From NCBI GenBank assembly GCA_903910005.1, contig CAIVXW010000189.1, positions 1 through 14,519 of the forward strand: a stretch of 14,519 nt of DNA, given 5' to 3'. The position numbers and the translations under genes were made by a program. This DNA comes from an uncultured Methylococcaceae bacterium (lineage in GTDB: Bacteria > Pseudomonadota > Gammaproteobacteria > Methylococcales > Methylococcaceae). Position 1 is the stretch's first letter. Every line of letters starts with the position of its first letter. The notes beneath the pieces are model-generated. The model saw only the letters and a program-made list of their open reading frames with translations. It did no database searches and was not told the origin of the DNA. Below, piece by piece: positions 6,894 through 14,519 of this stretch.

Positions 6894-8474
6894 TTGATTC
6901 CCCGCATTGAAACCCGTCTGAACCGGTTGCTCAGGGCCGGTGAGGCTCACCGCCTCGGACAAGGCCTCAAAGGCGTTGAAAAGGAAAGCCTGCGTCTGTC
7001 GGCTGAAGGCCTGATTGCCACCACGCCTCATCCCCGGACATTGGGTTCAGCCCTGACTCACCCCTACATTACCACCGATTATTCCGAGGCTCTTCCCGAA
7101 CTCATCACCCCTCCGTTTGCCGATCCGGTCGAAACCCTGGCCTTTCTTGATGACCTGCACCGTTATGTTTACGCCCGGCTTGAATCCGGCGAATTCCTGC
7201 TGGCAACCTCCATGCCGGTTGGCATAGACGGGGATGCCAGCATTCCGGTTGCCCGTTATGGAAACTCCAACATCGGGCGCATGAAGCATGTCTACCGGCA
7301 GGGGCTCTCGCATCGTTACGGTCGCAGCATGCAGGCCATTGCCGGGGTACACTTCAACTATTCGGTCAATCAAACCCTCTGGCCAGTCCTGGCCGAACTG
7401 GAAGGCAACCGCCTGCCGTTGCAGGATTACATCGCCTCCGCCTATTTTGGCCTGATTCGTAACGTCCACCGCTACGGCTGGCTGATTATTTACCTGTTCG
7501 GTGCCTCACCGGCCGTGGACAAACGGTTCTTCAGGGGGCGGGAGTCCCTGATGCAATCGTTTGAGGAACTGGACTCACAGACGCTGGGACGCACCCATGC
7601 CACCTCCCTCAGAATGAGCGATATCGGCTACCGGATTGATACCCAGCCCTCCCTCGATATTTCCTGCAATAGCCTGGAGGAATACGTAGCCGGATTGACC
7701 CGGGCCATCAGCCAGCCCCATCCGGCGTACGAGGCCATGGGACTCCGTCATGGCGAGGACTATCGCCAGCTCAACACGCATCTGCTCCAGATCGAGAACG
7801 AATACTACAGCAGCATTCGTCCCAAACAGCTCACCGAATCCGGCGAAAAGCCCACCCTGGCCCTGCGTAGACGGGGGGTTCGTTATGTGGAACTGAGAAG
7901 CCTGGATCTATGCTGCACCCGTCCCGGCGGCGTGTCGCTGGAACAACTGCGCTTCCTGGAAGTATTTCTGCTGCTCTGTTTGCTGGCCGACAGCCCTCCC
8001 CTGAGCCGGGCGGAACAGGCCGAAGCCGATCACAACGCCCTGCACACGGCCTGCTGCGGACGGATGCCGGCGACCACCCTGCGCCATCAGGGCGGAACGG
8101 TATCAATGCATGAGTCGGCTCTGCATCTGTTCAACGGCCTGGAGAGCATCGCCCGGGTGCTGGACGGTGACGACCCGAACCAGCCCTATCGCAGGAGTGT
8201 GTTACTGCGCCTCGAAAGCGTGCTGAATCCTGAGCAAACCCCCTCATGGCGCATGCTGACCGACATGCGGCAAAACCGGATCAGCTTCACCGAGCATGCC
8301 CTGGCCCTGTCGCGTCAGCACGCCGATTATTTCCGCAACCTGCCCCTGGCGGCTGACACACTGCAATCCCTGCAACAGATGGCGGTGACGTCACTGCAAA
8401 GCCAGCAGGACATCGAGGCCAGCGACACCCTGAGCTTTGCCGATTTTCTGGCCAATTATTTTGGACAACACTGA
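6894..8474 (+). CDS. gshA: Glutamate-cysteine ligase, type 1
   Basis: A 526-residue cytoplasmic enzyme that makes gamma-glutamylcysteine from glutamate, cysteine and ATP, the first and usually rate-limiting step of glutathione synthesis. The N-terminal part has the family pattern GLKGVEKESLRLS, followed by TDYSEALPELITPP, with acidic metal- and substrate-binding residues. Further typical segments are HFNYSV (about 160) and RHGEDYRQLN near the middle. Length is close to the E. coli enzyme (518). TTG 6894 is chosen for its AGGAG; the E. coli gene also uses TTG, as I recall. No gshB is present. It follows the DUF2782 gene by 60 bases, and the DUF1348 gene starts 30 bases after it. A weak hairpin at 6839-6861 lacks a T-run, so it may share a transcript with DUF2782. 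Confidence 0.96.
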   Translation: MIPRIETRLNRLLRAGEAHRLGQGLKGVEKESLRLSAEGLIATTPHPRTLGSALTHPYITTDYSEALPELITPPFADPVETLAFLDDLHRYVYARLESGEFLLATSMPVGIDGDASIPVARYGNSNIGRMKHVYRQGLSHRYGRSMQAIAGVHFNYSVNQTLWPVLAELEGNRLPLQDYIASAYFGLIRNVHRYGWLIIYLFGASPAVDKRFFRGRESLMQSFEELDSQTLGRTHATSLRMSDIGYRIDTQPSLDISCNSLEEYVAGLTRAISQPHPAYEAMGLRHGEDYRQLNTHLLQIENEYYSSIRPKQLTESGEKPTLALRRRGVRYVELRSLDLCCTRPGGVSLEQLRFLEVFLLLCLLADSPPLSRAEQAEADHNALHTACCGRMPATTLRHQGGTVSMHESALHLFNGLESIARVLDGDDPNQPYRRSVLLRLESVLNPEQTPSWRMLTDMRQNRISFTEHALALSRQHADYFRNLPLAADTLQSLQQMAVTSLQSQQDIEASDTLSFADFLANYFGQH

Positions 8475-8504
8475 AAACACCCACAACCCGACGGAGACAA
8501 CACC

Positions 8505-8972
8505 GTGTCGATCAAACCCCCCGTTCCCCCCTTCGATACTGAAACCGCGACCCGCAAGGTGCGTATGGCTGAGGACGCCTGGAATAGCCGTGACCCTGAC
8601 CGGGTCATTCAGGTTTACACCGAAGACACCTGCTGGCGTAATCGCTGCGAGTTTCCGCAGGGGCGGGACGCAGTGCGTGCCTTTCTGCAACGCAAGTGGG
8701 CCAGGGAACTGGATTATCGGCTCATCAAGGAGCTATGGGCTTATACCGGAAACCGCATCGCCGTCCGCTTTGCCTACGAATGGCACGACGACGCCGGTCA
8801 ATGGTACCGCAGCTATGGTAACGAGAACTGGGAGTTTGCCGACACCGGCCTGATGCAGCGGCGGTTTGCCAGCATCAACGATCTGCCGATCCGCGCAGAC
8901 GAGCGCAAGTTTTTCTGGCCGCAGGGTTCACGACCCGAGGATCATCCCGGCCTCAGCGAACTGGGGCTGTGA
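8505..8972 (+). CDS. NTF2-like DUF1348 family protein
   Basis: A 155-residue protein of the SnoaL/NTF2-like cone fold group. The segment from about residue 13 (RKVRMAEDAWNSRDPDRV) through TEDTCWRNR and FAYEWHDDAGQWYRSYGNENWEF to the Asn-Asp-Leu-Pro-Ile stretch is the DUF1348 pattern. No catalytic role is established for this family, and no signal peptide is seen. The start is GTG 8505, with GGAG (8493-8496) 8 bases upstream. It lies 30 bases after gshA and is probably co-transcribed with it. The last 31 bases overlap the convergent holA gene tail to tail. Role in thiol or redox metabolism would be only a guess from position. Confidence 0.85.
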   Translation: MSIKPPVPPFDTETATRKVRMAEDAWNSRDPDRVIQVYTEDTCWRNRCEFPQGRDAVRAFLQRKWARELDYRLIKELWAYTGNRIAVRFAYEWHDDAGQWYRSYGNENWEFADTGLMQRRFASINDLPIRADERKFFWPQGSRPEDHPGLSELGL

Positions 8973-10006
8973 TTCCCCGGTTTTGATGAACGCACCCCGC
9001 CCGGTGGCTGCGCGGCCAACTGCATGCAAACCGCCAGCAAGGCATCCCAGGCATCCCCGCTCTCCAGACCCTTGATGGTGCGGTCAATGCGGGCGCAGTG
9101 CAGCAGGGCGTGGTGAAGATCGATGGTTTTCAGGCGGCGCAGGGCGGCCTGAACCGCCGGTTTGCGCTTGTCCCACACCTGAAAGCGGCTGAAGACGGTT
9201 TCGCCGGACAGTCCCTCGGCCAGCATGCGCTGAATGCCATTCACCAGACGCAGCTCGCGGGTGATGCTCCACAGCACCACTGCGGAGGCGACGCCTTCGG
9301 CCCTGAGAGCCGCCAGAATACGCGCCATCCGGTCAGCCTGCCCCAGCAGCAAGGCGTCACTCAAATCGAATACATCGTAGCGGGCACTGTCAGCCACCGC
9401 CGCCATGATCTGTTGATCGGTCAGGCGGCCGCTGCCATAGAGAATGTGCAATTTCTCAACCTCCTGAGCCGCCGCCAGCAGATTACCTTCCACCCGCCGC
9501 GCCAGCAGGCCGATACCGGAATGTTCAGCCAGCAGTCCGCGCTGGCTTATCCGGTGATCCAGCCAGCGCACCAGTGCCTCACCCTCAATCGGCCAGAACT
9601 GCACGAATATCCCGATTTTATCCAGAGCCTGAAACCAGCGGGCTTTCTGTTCGGTTGCCGTGAGTTTTACCAGGCTGACAACCAGGATGGCATCGCCGAC
9701 TGGACGCCCGGCATACCGTTCCAGCGCGGTTGCCGCCAGTTTTTCCGGTTTGGTCGGCAGTCTGAGATCAATGATCCGGGGTTCGCCGAACAGGGAAGCC
9801 GATTGACCAGCCGCCTCAAACTGACCCCAATCGAAATGACCATCGGCATAAAACAGCTCATGGCCGGTATAACCCTTGATCCTGGCCGCCTGGCGGACGG
9901 CATCCAGTGCCTCGGTGAGTTGCAGCGGTTCATCCCCGCTCAACAGATAAACCGGGGCCAGGGTTTGTTTGAGATGCCCCGCCAGTTTGTCGCTATGGAG
10001 TTTCAT
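8942..10006 (-). CDS. holA: DNA polymerase III delta subunit
   Basis: A 354-residue subunit of the clamp loader; delta opens the beta sliding clamp during replication. The N-terminal YLLSGDEPLQLTEALDAVR (about 20-38) is the typical delta start, followed by the AAA+-like fold without a working P-loop, and a helical C-terminal collar domain (about 215-335). It is slightly longer than E. coli HolA (343) because of a Ser/Pro-rich tail, which partly overlaps the DUF1348 gene on the other strand. ATG 10006 is 2 bases after the lptE stop, so translation is probably coupled. It is third in leuS-lptE-holA. In E. coli nadD follows; here the operon ends against a convergent gene. Confidence 0.95.
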   Translation of the reverse strand: MKLHSDKLAGHLKQTLAPVYLLSGDEPLQLTEALDAVRQAARIKGYTGHELFYADGHFDWGQFEAAGQSASLFGEPRIIDLRLPTKPEKLAATALERYAGRPVGDAILVVSLVKLTATEQKARWFQALDKIGIFVQFWPIEGEALVRWLDHRISQRGLLAEHSGIGLLARRVEGNLLAAAQEVEKLHILYGSGRLTDQQIMAAVADSARYDVFDLSDALLLGQADRMARILAALRAEGVASAVVLWSITRELRLVNGIQRMLAEGLSGETVFSRFQVWDKRKPAVQAALRRLKTIDLHHALLHCARIDRTIKGLESGDAWDALLAVCMQLAAQPPGGVRSSKPGNHSPSSLRPG

Positions 10007-10008
10007 GA

Positions 10009-10524
10009 TCAGGATGTACCGCTACGCAGCCCGTAAACGATGCGGCGCAGCAGTAACTGGGCCGCCTCCTTTTGCATTTCCTGACGAATCAAACCTTCTT
10101 CAGCCATTTGTCCCAACGGGGAGCTTTGGTCGTTGAAATAATCCCGCCTGATTTCGATTTCCTGGCGCGGCAGCAAAATTTCCCCACCGGGTGTGGCAAC
10201 CTCGTATTCCAGACGGAATACCAAATCGTAGGTGTTGGCACGTCCCTGGCGGCTCAGGGTGATGGGGCGGCGTTCCTGTCGTCCCCGTACGATGTGGATG
10301 ACAGCACCGGCTGCGGCTGAACTGGCGGCCAGCGTTCCGCCTGAGGAACGCAGCAACTGATTGAACTCACCCGAAAAGGCTTCAAAGCGGGTATCACCCT
10401 CGACAAAAATGGTTTTGGCCAGGGAGTCCCTGGCGATACTGCCCCTGGGATGAAATCCGCAGGCCGATAACAGCAGGGCCAGTCCTGCACATACGACAAA
10501 TCCGGGCTGGTTCATCGGTTTCAT
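10009..10524 (-). CDS. lptE: LPS-assembly lipoprotein LptE
   Basis: A 171-residue outer-membrane lipoprotein (formerly RlpB) that plugs the LptD barrel and helps insert LPS in the outer leaflet. The signal peptide ends in the lipobox LSAC, with C22 as the lipidated residue, followed by GFHPRGS, the usual LptE start of the mature protein. The rest fits the family's alpha/beta fold, with the conserved QEIEIRRDYFND region near residue 120. ATG 10524 overlaps the leuS stop by four bases (ATGA), indicating coupled translation; ATG 10515 (M4) is a less likely alternative. No independent ribosome binding site is evident. Its place between leuS and holA is the standard gammaproteobacterial order. Confidence 0.95.
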   Translation of the reverse strand: MKPMNQPGFVVCAGLALLLSACGFHPRGSIARDSLAKTIFVEGDTRFEAFSGEFNQLLRSSGGTLAASSAAAGAVIHIVRGRQERRPITLSRQGRANTYDLVFRLEYEVATPGGEILLPRQEIEIRRDYFNDQSSPLGQMAEEGLIRQEMQKEAAQLLLRRIVYGLRSGTS

Positions 10525-13199
10525 ACCACAATATTGATGAGCTTGCCGGGTACCACAATCAGCTTTTTGACCGGTTTACCCTCAAGGAAACGTTGCACCT
10601 GGGTATCGGCCAGGGCCCGGGCTTCGATTTGCTCCCGAGCGGCGGTGGCCTCGACGCTAATTTTGCCGCGCAGCTTGCCATTGACCTGCACTACCAGTTC
10701 GAGGGTTTCCTGAGCCAGTGCCGTCTCGTCAACCCCCGGCCAGCCGGCGTCCAGTATGGGCACATCTGGCGTCACTCGATCCCATAAGGTGTGACAGATG
10801 TGCGGGGCAATCGGATAAAGCAACCGCAACAGGATTGAGTAACCCTCGCGCAGCACGGTTCGGGCACTGGTTGTGACTGCCTGCGTCCGGGCTGCATCCA
10901 GGCCTGGATCAACCGTCCAGTACGCCTTGTCATCGGTGAGGACGTTGAGGATTTTCATGCAGGCAGATACCACGGTGTTGAACTGGTGTTTTTCGTAGTC
11001 AAACAAGGCCTGTTTGAGGCTGGCATGAATCAGGCGGCGGGCCTCGCGGTGGGCGGGTTCCAGCGGAAACCCGTTCCAGTCAGCAGGTTGCGCCAGGGTG
11101 TTGGCTTCGGCCAGCCACTCGGTCTGGGCCAGGCGGTTCCATAGCCGTTTGAGAAACCGCGAGGCTCCTTCGACCCCGCTGTCTGACCACTCCAGCGACA
11201 GTTCCGGCGGTGCGGCAAACAGGGTGAACAACCGGACGGTGTCGGCTCCATAGCGGTTAATGAGGCTCTCCGGATCCACGCCGTTGTTTTTGGACTTCGA
11301 CATTTTTTCGATGGAACCCACCTCTACCGCCGCTCCATCGGCCTTGCAGACGGCTCCCACCGTGCGTCCCCGTTCATCGTAGCGCACATCAACCTCAGCC
11401 GGACTGAAATAGTGCTTCTTGCTGCCCGGAGTCTCGCGGTAAAACGTGGGAGCGACCACCATGCCCTGGGTGAGCAGATTACGGAACGGTTCATCGCAGT
11501 GAACCAGCCCGACATCCCGCATCAGTTTATGGAAAAAGCGGGCATAGAGCAGGTGCAGGATGGCATGTTCGATGCCCCCGATGTATTGATCTACCGGCAG
11601 CCAGTAATGCGCCCGCTCATCCAGCATGGCCTGGTCGTTATCGGGTGAGGCATAGCGGGCGTAATACCAGGACGACTCAACAAAGGTGTCCAGGGTGTCG
11701 GTCTCGCGTCGGGCGGCGGTTCCACAACGGGGACAGGGTGTCTGGTACCAGTCCGGCATTTTTTTGAGCGGCGAACCGACATCAAGGGTGACCGCTTCCG
11801 GCAACACCACCGGTAACTGCCCGGCCGGAACCGGTACATCGCCACAATCAGGGCAATGGATGATGGGGATCGGACACCCCCAGTAGCGTTGCCGGGAAAT
11901 GCCCCAGTCGCGCAAACGATACTGGATACGGCGTTGACCCAGCCCCCGGGCTTCCAGGTCAGTTGCAATGGCGGCACAGGCCGCCGCAAAATCGAGGCCG
12001 TCGTAGACACCGGACGCTACACAGCGACCGTGTTCGGCATAGGCATCCTGCCAGTCACCGGCGGCATCCACGGTTGCATACGCATCCCGGGTCGAGGCGA
12101 TCACCGTCCTGACCGGCAGGGCATACTGGCGGGCAAAGGCAAAATCGCGCTCGTCATGCGCCGGTACCGCCATCACGGCCCCTTCGCCATACCCCCATAA
12201 AACGTAGTTGGCGACCCAGACCGGCAGGGTTGCGCCGGTGAGTGGATGAGTGACCCAACGCCCGGTCGGCATGCCCTGCTTGACCTGGGTCGCCAGGTCA
12301 GCTTCCGCCGTTCCGCCGCGACGACACGCCTCAATGAACGCTGCCAGGGCCGGTTGTTCGCGGGCAGCGGCCTGGGCCAGCGGATGTTCGGCTGCCACCG
12401 CGACATAAGTGGCCCCCATCAGGGTGTCCGGACGGGTGGTGTAGACCTTCAGCACATCGCCTGTGGCCGGTTCGTGGCCGGGTTCAGGCACTACCGGAAA
12501 ATGTACTTCACACCCCTCGCTGCGGCCAATCCAGTTACGCTGCATGGCCTTGACCTGCTCCGGCCAGCCAGGCAGGTGATCCAGTTCGTGTAGCAGTTCG
12601 TCGGCATAGGCCGTGATCCGCATGAAATACATGGGGATGTCGCGTTTTTCGACCAGGGCACCGGAACGCCAGCCGCGTCCCTCAATAACCTGTTCATTGG
12701 CCAATACGGTTTGATCGACCGGATCCCAGTTGACCGGGGCGGTTTTTTTATAGATCAGGCCTTTCTCAAACAGACGGGTGAACAGCCATTGTTCCCAGCG
12801 ATAGTAATCGGGCTTGCAGGTGGCCAGTTCGCGTTCCCAGTCGATTGCCAGTCCCAGCGATTTGAGCTGGGTTCGCATGGTATCGGTATTGGAGTAGGTC
12901 CAGGCGGCCGGGGCCACGCCATGCTGCAGGGCGGCATTCTCGGCCGGCAAGCCAAAGGCATCCCACCCCATCGGTTGCAGCACGTTTTTACCGCGCATCC
13001 GTTGATAACGCGACATGACATCGCCCAGGGTGTAATTCCTGACATGCCCCATGTGCAGGCGGCCACTGGGATAGGGAAACATGGACAGGCAATAGTATTT
13101 CTCCCGCTGCGGGTCTTCAGTGGCACGGAAGGTATTGCGGGATTGCCAGTATGCCTGAACGGCGGGTTCTATGGATTGGGGTTGGTAGGTGTCTTCCAT
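10521..13199 (-). CDS. leuS: Leucyl-tRNA synthetase
   Basis: An 892-residue class I synthetase that charges tRNA-Leu. The HIGH-type motif is HMGH at 49-52, in the segment starting FPYPSGRLHMGH. The editing domain holds the threonine-rich YTTRPDTLMG (253-262) and HDERD (348-352) with the conserved aspartate. A zinc-binding-like region with CPDC and CPRC pairs follows near 450-500, and KMSKS is at 632-636. It is about 30 residues longer than E. coli LeuS (860). ATG 13199 begins MEDTYQPQSIE, the standard N-terminus; the Shine-Dalgarno is weak. It is first gene of leuS-lptE-holA and divergent from typA, with a 270-base shared upstream region. Confidence 0.98.
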   Translation of the reverse strand: MEDTYQPQSIEPAVQAYWQSRNTFRATEDPQREKYYCLSMFPYPSGRLHMGHVRNYTLGDVMSRYQRMRGKNVLQPMGWDAFGLPAENAALQHGVAPAAWTYSNTDTMRTQLKSLGLAIDWERELATCKPDYYRWEQWLFTRLFEKGLIYKKTAPVNWDPVDQTVLANEQVIEGRGWRSGALVEKRDIPMYFMRITAYADELLHELDHLPGWPEQVKAMQRNWIGRSEGCEVHFPVVPEPGHEPATGDVLKVYTTRPDTLMGATYVAVAAEHPLAQAAAREQPALAAFIEACRRGGTAEADLATQVKQGMPTGRWVTHPLTGATLPVWVANYVLWGYGEGAVMAVPAHDERDFAFARQYALPVRTVIASTRDAYATVDAAGDWQDAYAEHGRCVASGVYDGLDFAAACAAIATDLEARGLGQRRIQYRLRDWGISRQRYWGCPIPIIHCPDCGDVPVPAGQLPVVLPEAVTLDVGSPLKKMPDWYQTPCPRCGTAARRETDTLDTFVESSWYYARYASPDNDQAMLDERAHYWLPVDQYIGGIEHAILHLLYARFFHKLMRDVGLVHCDEPFRNLLTQGMVVAPTFYRETPGSKKHYFSPAEVDVRYDERGRTVGAVCKADGAAVEVGSIEKMSKSKNNGVDPESLINRYGADTVRLFTLFAAPPELSLEWSDSGVEGASRFLKRLWNRLAQTEWLAEANTLAQPADWNGFPLEPAHREARRLIHASLKQALFDYEKHQFNTVVSACMKILNVLTDDKAYWTVDPGLDAARTQAVTTSARTVLREGYSILLRLLYPIAPHICHTLWDRVTPDVPILDAGWPGVDETALAQETLELVVQVNGKLRGKISVEATAAREQIEARALADTQVQRFLEGKPVKKLIVVPGKLINIVV

Positions 13200-13326
13200 C
13201 AGTCAGTGGCCTGGAGGGTTGAAAAAAAATCACCGGCAAACGTAAATCCTGCTTCGGTCGGTGTGGTCATGGCTCACCGGACAGCGCAACGGAAGGGGAA
13301 TCAGGTTTACTGCCGAAAAGCCGGGT

Positions 13327-13355
13327 AGGATACAAAGCGATGATGACCAGGGCAA
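13327..13355 (-). promoter_or_regulatory. Candidate leuS promoter
   Basis: On the minus strand, TTGCCC (13355-13350), a 17-base spacer and TATCCT (13332-13327). Each box matches four of six sigma-70 consensus bases. Transcription would leave a leader of about 120 bases before leuS. Confidence 0.4.
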
Positions 13356-13403
13356 ACCGGATTGACGGCAGTCGGGATCCAGGGCACCGGCCCTTGTCAT
13401 CGC
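13337..13403. repeat. Imperfect inverted repeat between leuS and typA
   Basis: Left arm 13337-13353 reads, on the minus strand, GCCCTGGTCATCATCGC. Right arm 13390-13403 reads, on the plus strand, GCCCTTGTCATCGC. They share GCCCT-GTCATC with one mismatch. The left arm covers the -35 end of the candidate leuS promoter and the right arm covers the -35 box of the candidate typA promoter, so the same motif faces each gene. Confidence 0.45.
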
Positions 13404-13421
13404 CCTGACCCGGCATATCGT
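13394..13421 (+). promoter_or_regulatory. Candidate typA promoter
   Basis: TTGTCA (13394-13399), a 16-base spacer and TATCGT (13416-13421). The -35 box is good, the -10 box weaker. The start of transcription would be near 13428, about 40 bases before typA. Confidence 0.35.
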
Positions 13422-13469
13422 GTACCATAGGTGCCTTTTTTCAGGATACCTTCAGGACCTACCCGCTTC

Positions 13470-14519
13470 ATGATCCAGAATTTACGCAACATCGCCATCA
13501 TCGCTCACGTCGACCACGGCAAGACCACCCTGGTAGACAAACTTCTGCAACAGTCCGGAACCTTCGCATCCCACGAACGGGTTGAGGAACGCGTGATGGA
13601 TTCCAATGCCCTGGAAAAGGAACGCGGCATTACCATCCTGGCCAAAAATACCGCCATCGAGTGGAATGACTACCGCATCAACATCGTCGATACCCCCGGA
13701 CATGCCGATTTTGGCGGCGAGGTGGAGCGGGTGCTTTCGATGGTGGATTCAGTCCTGCTACTGGTTGATGCCGTCGATGGCCCCATGCCGCAAACCCGTT
13801 TTGTTACCCAGAAAGCGTTCGCCCTGGGCCTTAAACCCATTGTGGTCATCAACAAGGTGGATCGTCCGGGTGCCCGGCCTGACTGGGTGCTGGATCAAAC
13901 CTTTGATCTGTTTGACCGGCTGGGAGCCACTGAAGAGCAGCTTGATTTTCCGGTGGTCTATGCCTCTGCCCTCAACGGCTATGCCGGCCTGACTCCGGAT
14001 GTCAGCGGTGGCGACATGACGCCCCTGTTCCAGACCATCATCGACAAGGTACATCCGCCCGGAGTCGATCCGGAGGGGGCTTTCCAGATGCAGGTCACCA
14101 GCCTTGACTACAACTCCTACGTCGGCGTCATCGGCATTGGCCGGATACAGCGCGGCAGCCTTAAAACCAATACCGCCATCACCATCGTCAAGCGCGATGG
14201 CAGCCAGAAAAATGCCCGCATTCTGCAGGTGTTCGGGTTTCGTGGCCTGCAACGGGTCGAAACACCGGAAGCCAGTGCCGGTGACATCATTGCCTTTACC
14301 GGAATTGATGGCCTGGAAATATCGGACACGCTGTGTGCCCCCGACTCACCTGAAGCCTTGCCGCCGCTGACCGTGGACGAGCCTACCGTGAGCATGACTT
14401 TTCAGGTTAATAACTCGCCTTTTGCCGGCAAGGACGGCAAATTTCTGACCTCCCGCCAGATCAGGGAACGACTGGAGCGCGAACTCAAACACAATGTCGC
14501 CCTGCGGGTTGAAGATACC
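13470..14519 (+). CDS. typA: Ribosome-associated GTPase TypA/BipA (5' part)
   Basis: The first 350 residues of a translational GTPase that is usually about 605 residues; the frame is open to the window end, so it is cut by the edge, not broken. It belongs to the EF-G/LepA group and acts on ribosomes, aiding 50S assembly and growth under stress such as low temperature. G1 loop AHVDHGKTT is at 12-20. Then come the switch I region with ERGITILAKN, DTPGHADFGGEVER (G3) and INKVDR (G4). Domain 2 begins near residue 205 (MQVTSLDYNSYVGVIGIGR). ATG 13470 gives the usual N-terminus; AGGA at 13454-13457 is rather distant (12 bases). It is divergent from leuS and probably monocistronic at its start. Confidence 0.97.
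   Translation, partial: MIQNLRNIAIIAHVDHGKTTLVDKLLQQSGTFASHERVEERVMDSNALEKERGITILAKNTAIEWNDYRINIVDTPGHADFGGEVERVLSMVDSVLLLVDAVDGPMPQTRFVTQKAFALGLKPIVVINKVDRPGARPDWVLDQTFDLFDRLGATEEQLDFPVVYASALNGYAGLTPDVSGGDMTPLFQTIIDKVHPPGVDPEGAFQMQVTSLDYNSYVGVIGIGRIQRGSLKTNTAITIVKRDGSQKNARILQVFGFRGLQRVETPEASAGDIIAFTGIDGLEISDTLCAPDSPEALPPLTVDEPTVSMTFQVNNSPFAGKDGKFLTSRQIRERLERELKHNVALRVEDT

Noticed and set aside
9098..10036. A 312-residue open frame antisense to holA
   Set aside because: It is the shadow of holA, with Gln/Arg-rich content and no recognisable motif.

Overview
The window comes from a gammaproteobacterium with a GC-rich genome (about 60% by eye). Several markers support this: prfB carries the +1 frameshift site in the same form as Escherichia coli, gshA is the long gammaproteobacterial type 1 glutamate-cysteine ligase, leuS-lptE-holA form an operon, and there is a DUF2782 lipoprotein-sized secreted protein. 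I cannot assign an order or genus. There is no tRNA, rRNA, CRISPR array, insertion sequence or phage gene. Most of the window is core chromosome, with two accessory-looking genes at the left.

Layout. Bases 1-236 hold no supportable gene, but have three copies of a GGTAATG heptamer. On the + strand, 237-2756 encodes an 839-residue TPR-sulfotransferase. Converging on it is a minus-strand group, prfB (6316-5218, with a programmed frameshift), argG (5172-3952) and a GH57 glycoside hydrolase (3927-2650), which are tightly spaced and probably co-transcribed. The GH57 tail runs 107 bases antisense into the end of the sulfotransferase gene. Divergent from prfB on the + strand are a secreted DUF2782 protein (6501-6833), gshA (6894-8474, TTG start) and an NTF2-like DUF1348 protein (8505-8972). 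A minus-strand operon follows, leuS (13199-10521), lptE (10524-10009) and holA (10006-8942). Its last gene again overlaps a convergent neighbour, by 31 bases. Finally typA/bipA (13470 to the window end) is divergent from leuS and cut by the window edge.

Functions together. The known genes cover translation (prfB, leuS, typA), arginine synthesis (argG), glutathione synthesis (gshA), replication (holA) and outer-membrane LPS insertion (lptE). The TPR-sulfotransferase and the GH57 enzyme act on unknown substrates, and nothing here ties them to one pathway.

The most useful second-look items are: the prfB frameshift, which splits the gene in naive ORF calling; a possible structured leader or small RNA with a terminator-like end (about 6380-6480) in front of the DUF2782 gene; an inverted repeat shared by the leuS and typA promoter regions; and the GH57 C-terminal tail encoded entirely antisense to the sulfotransferase gene. 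I found no convincing new multi-gene system.
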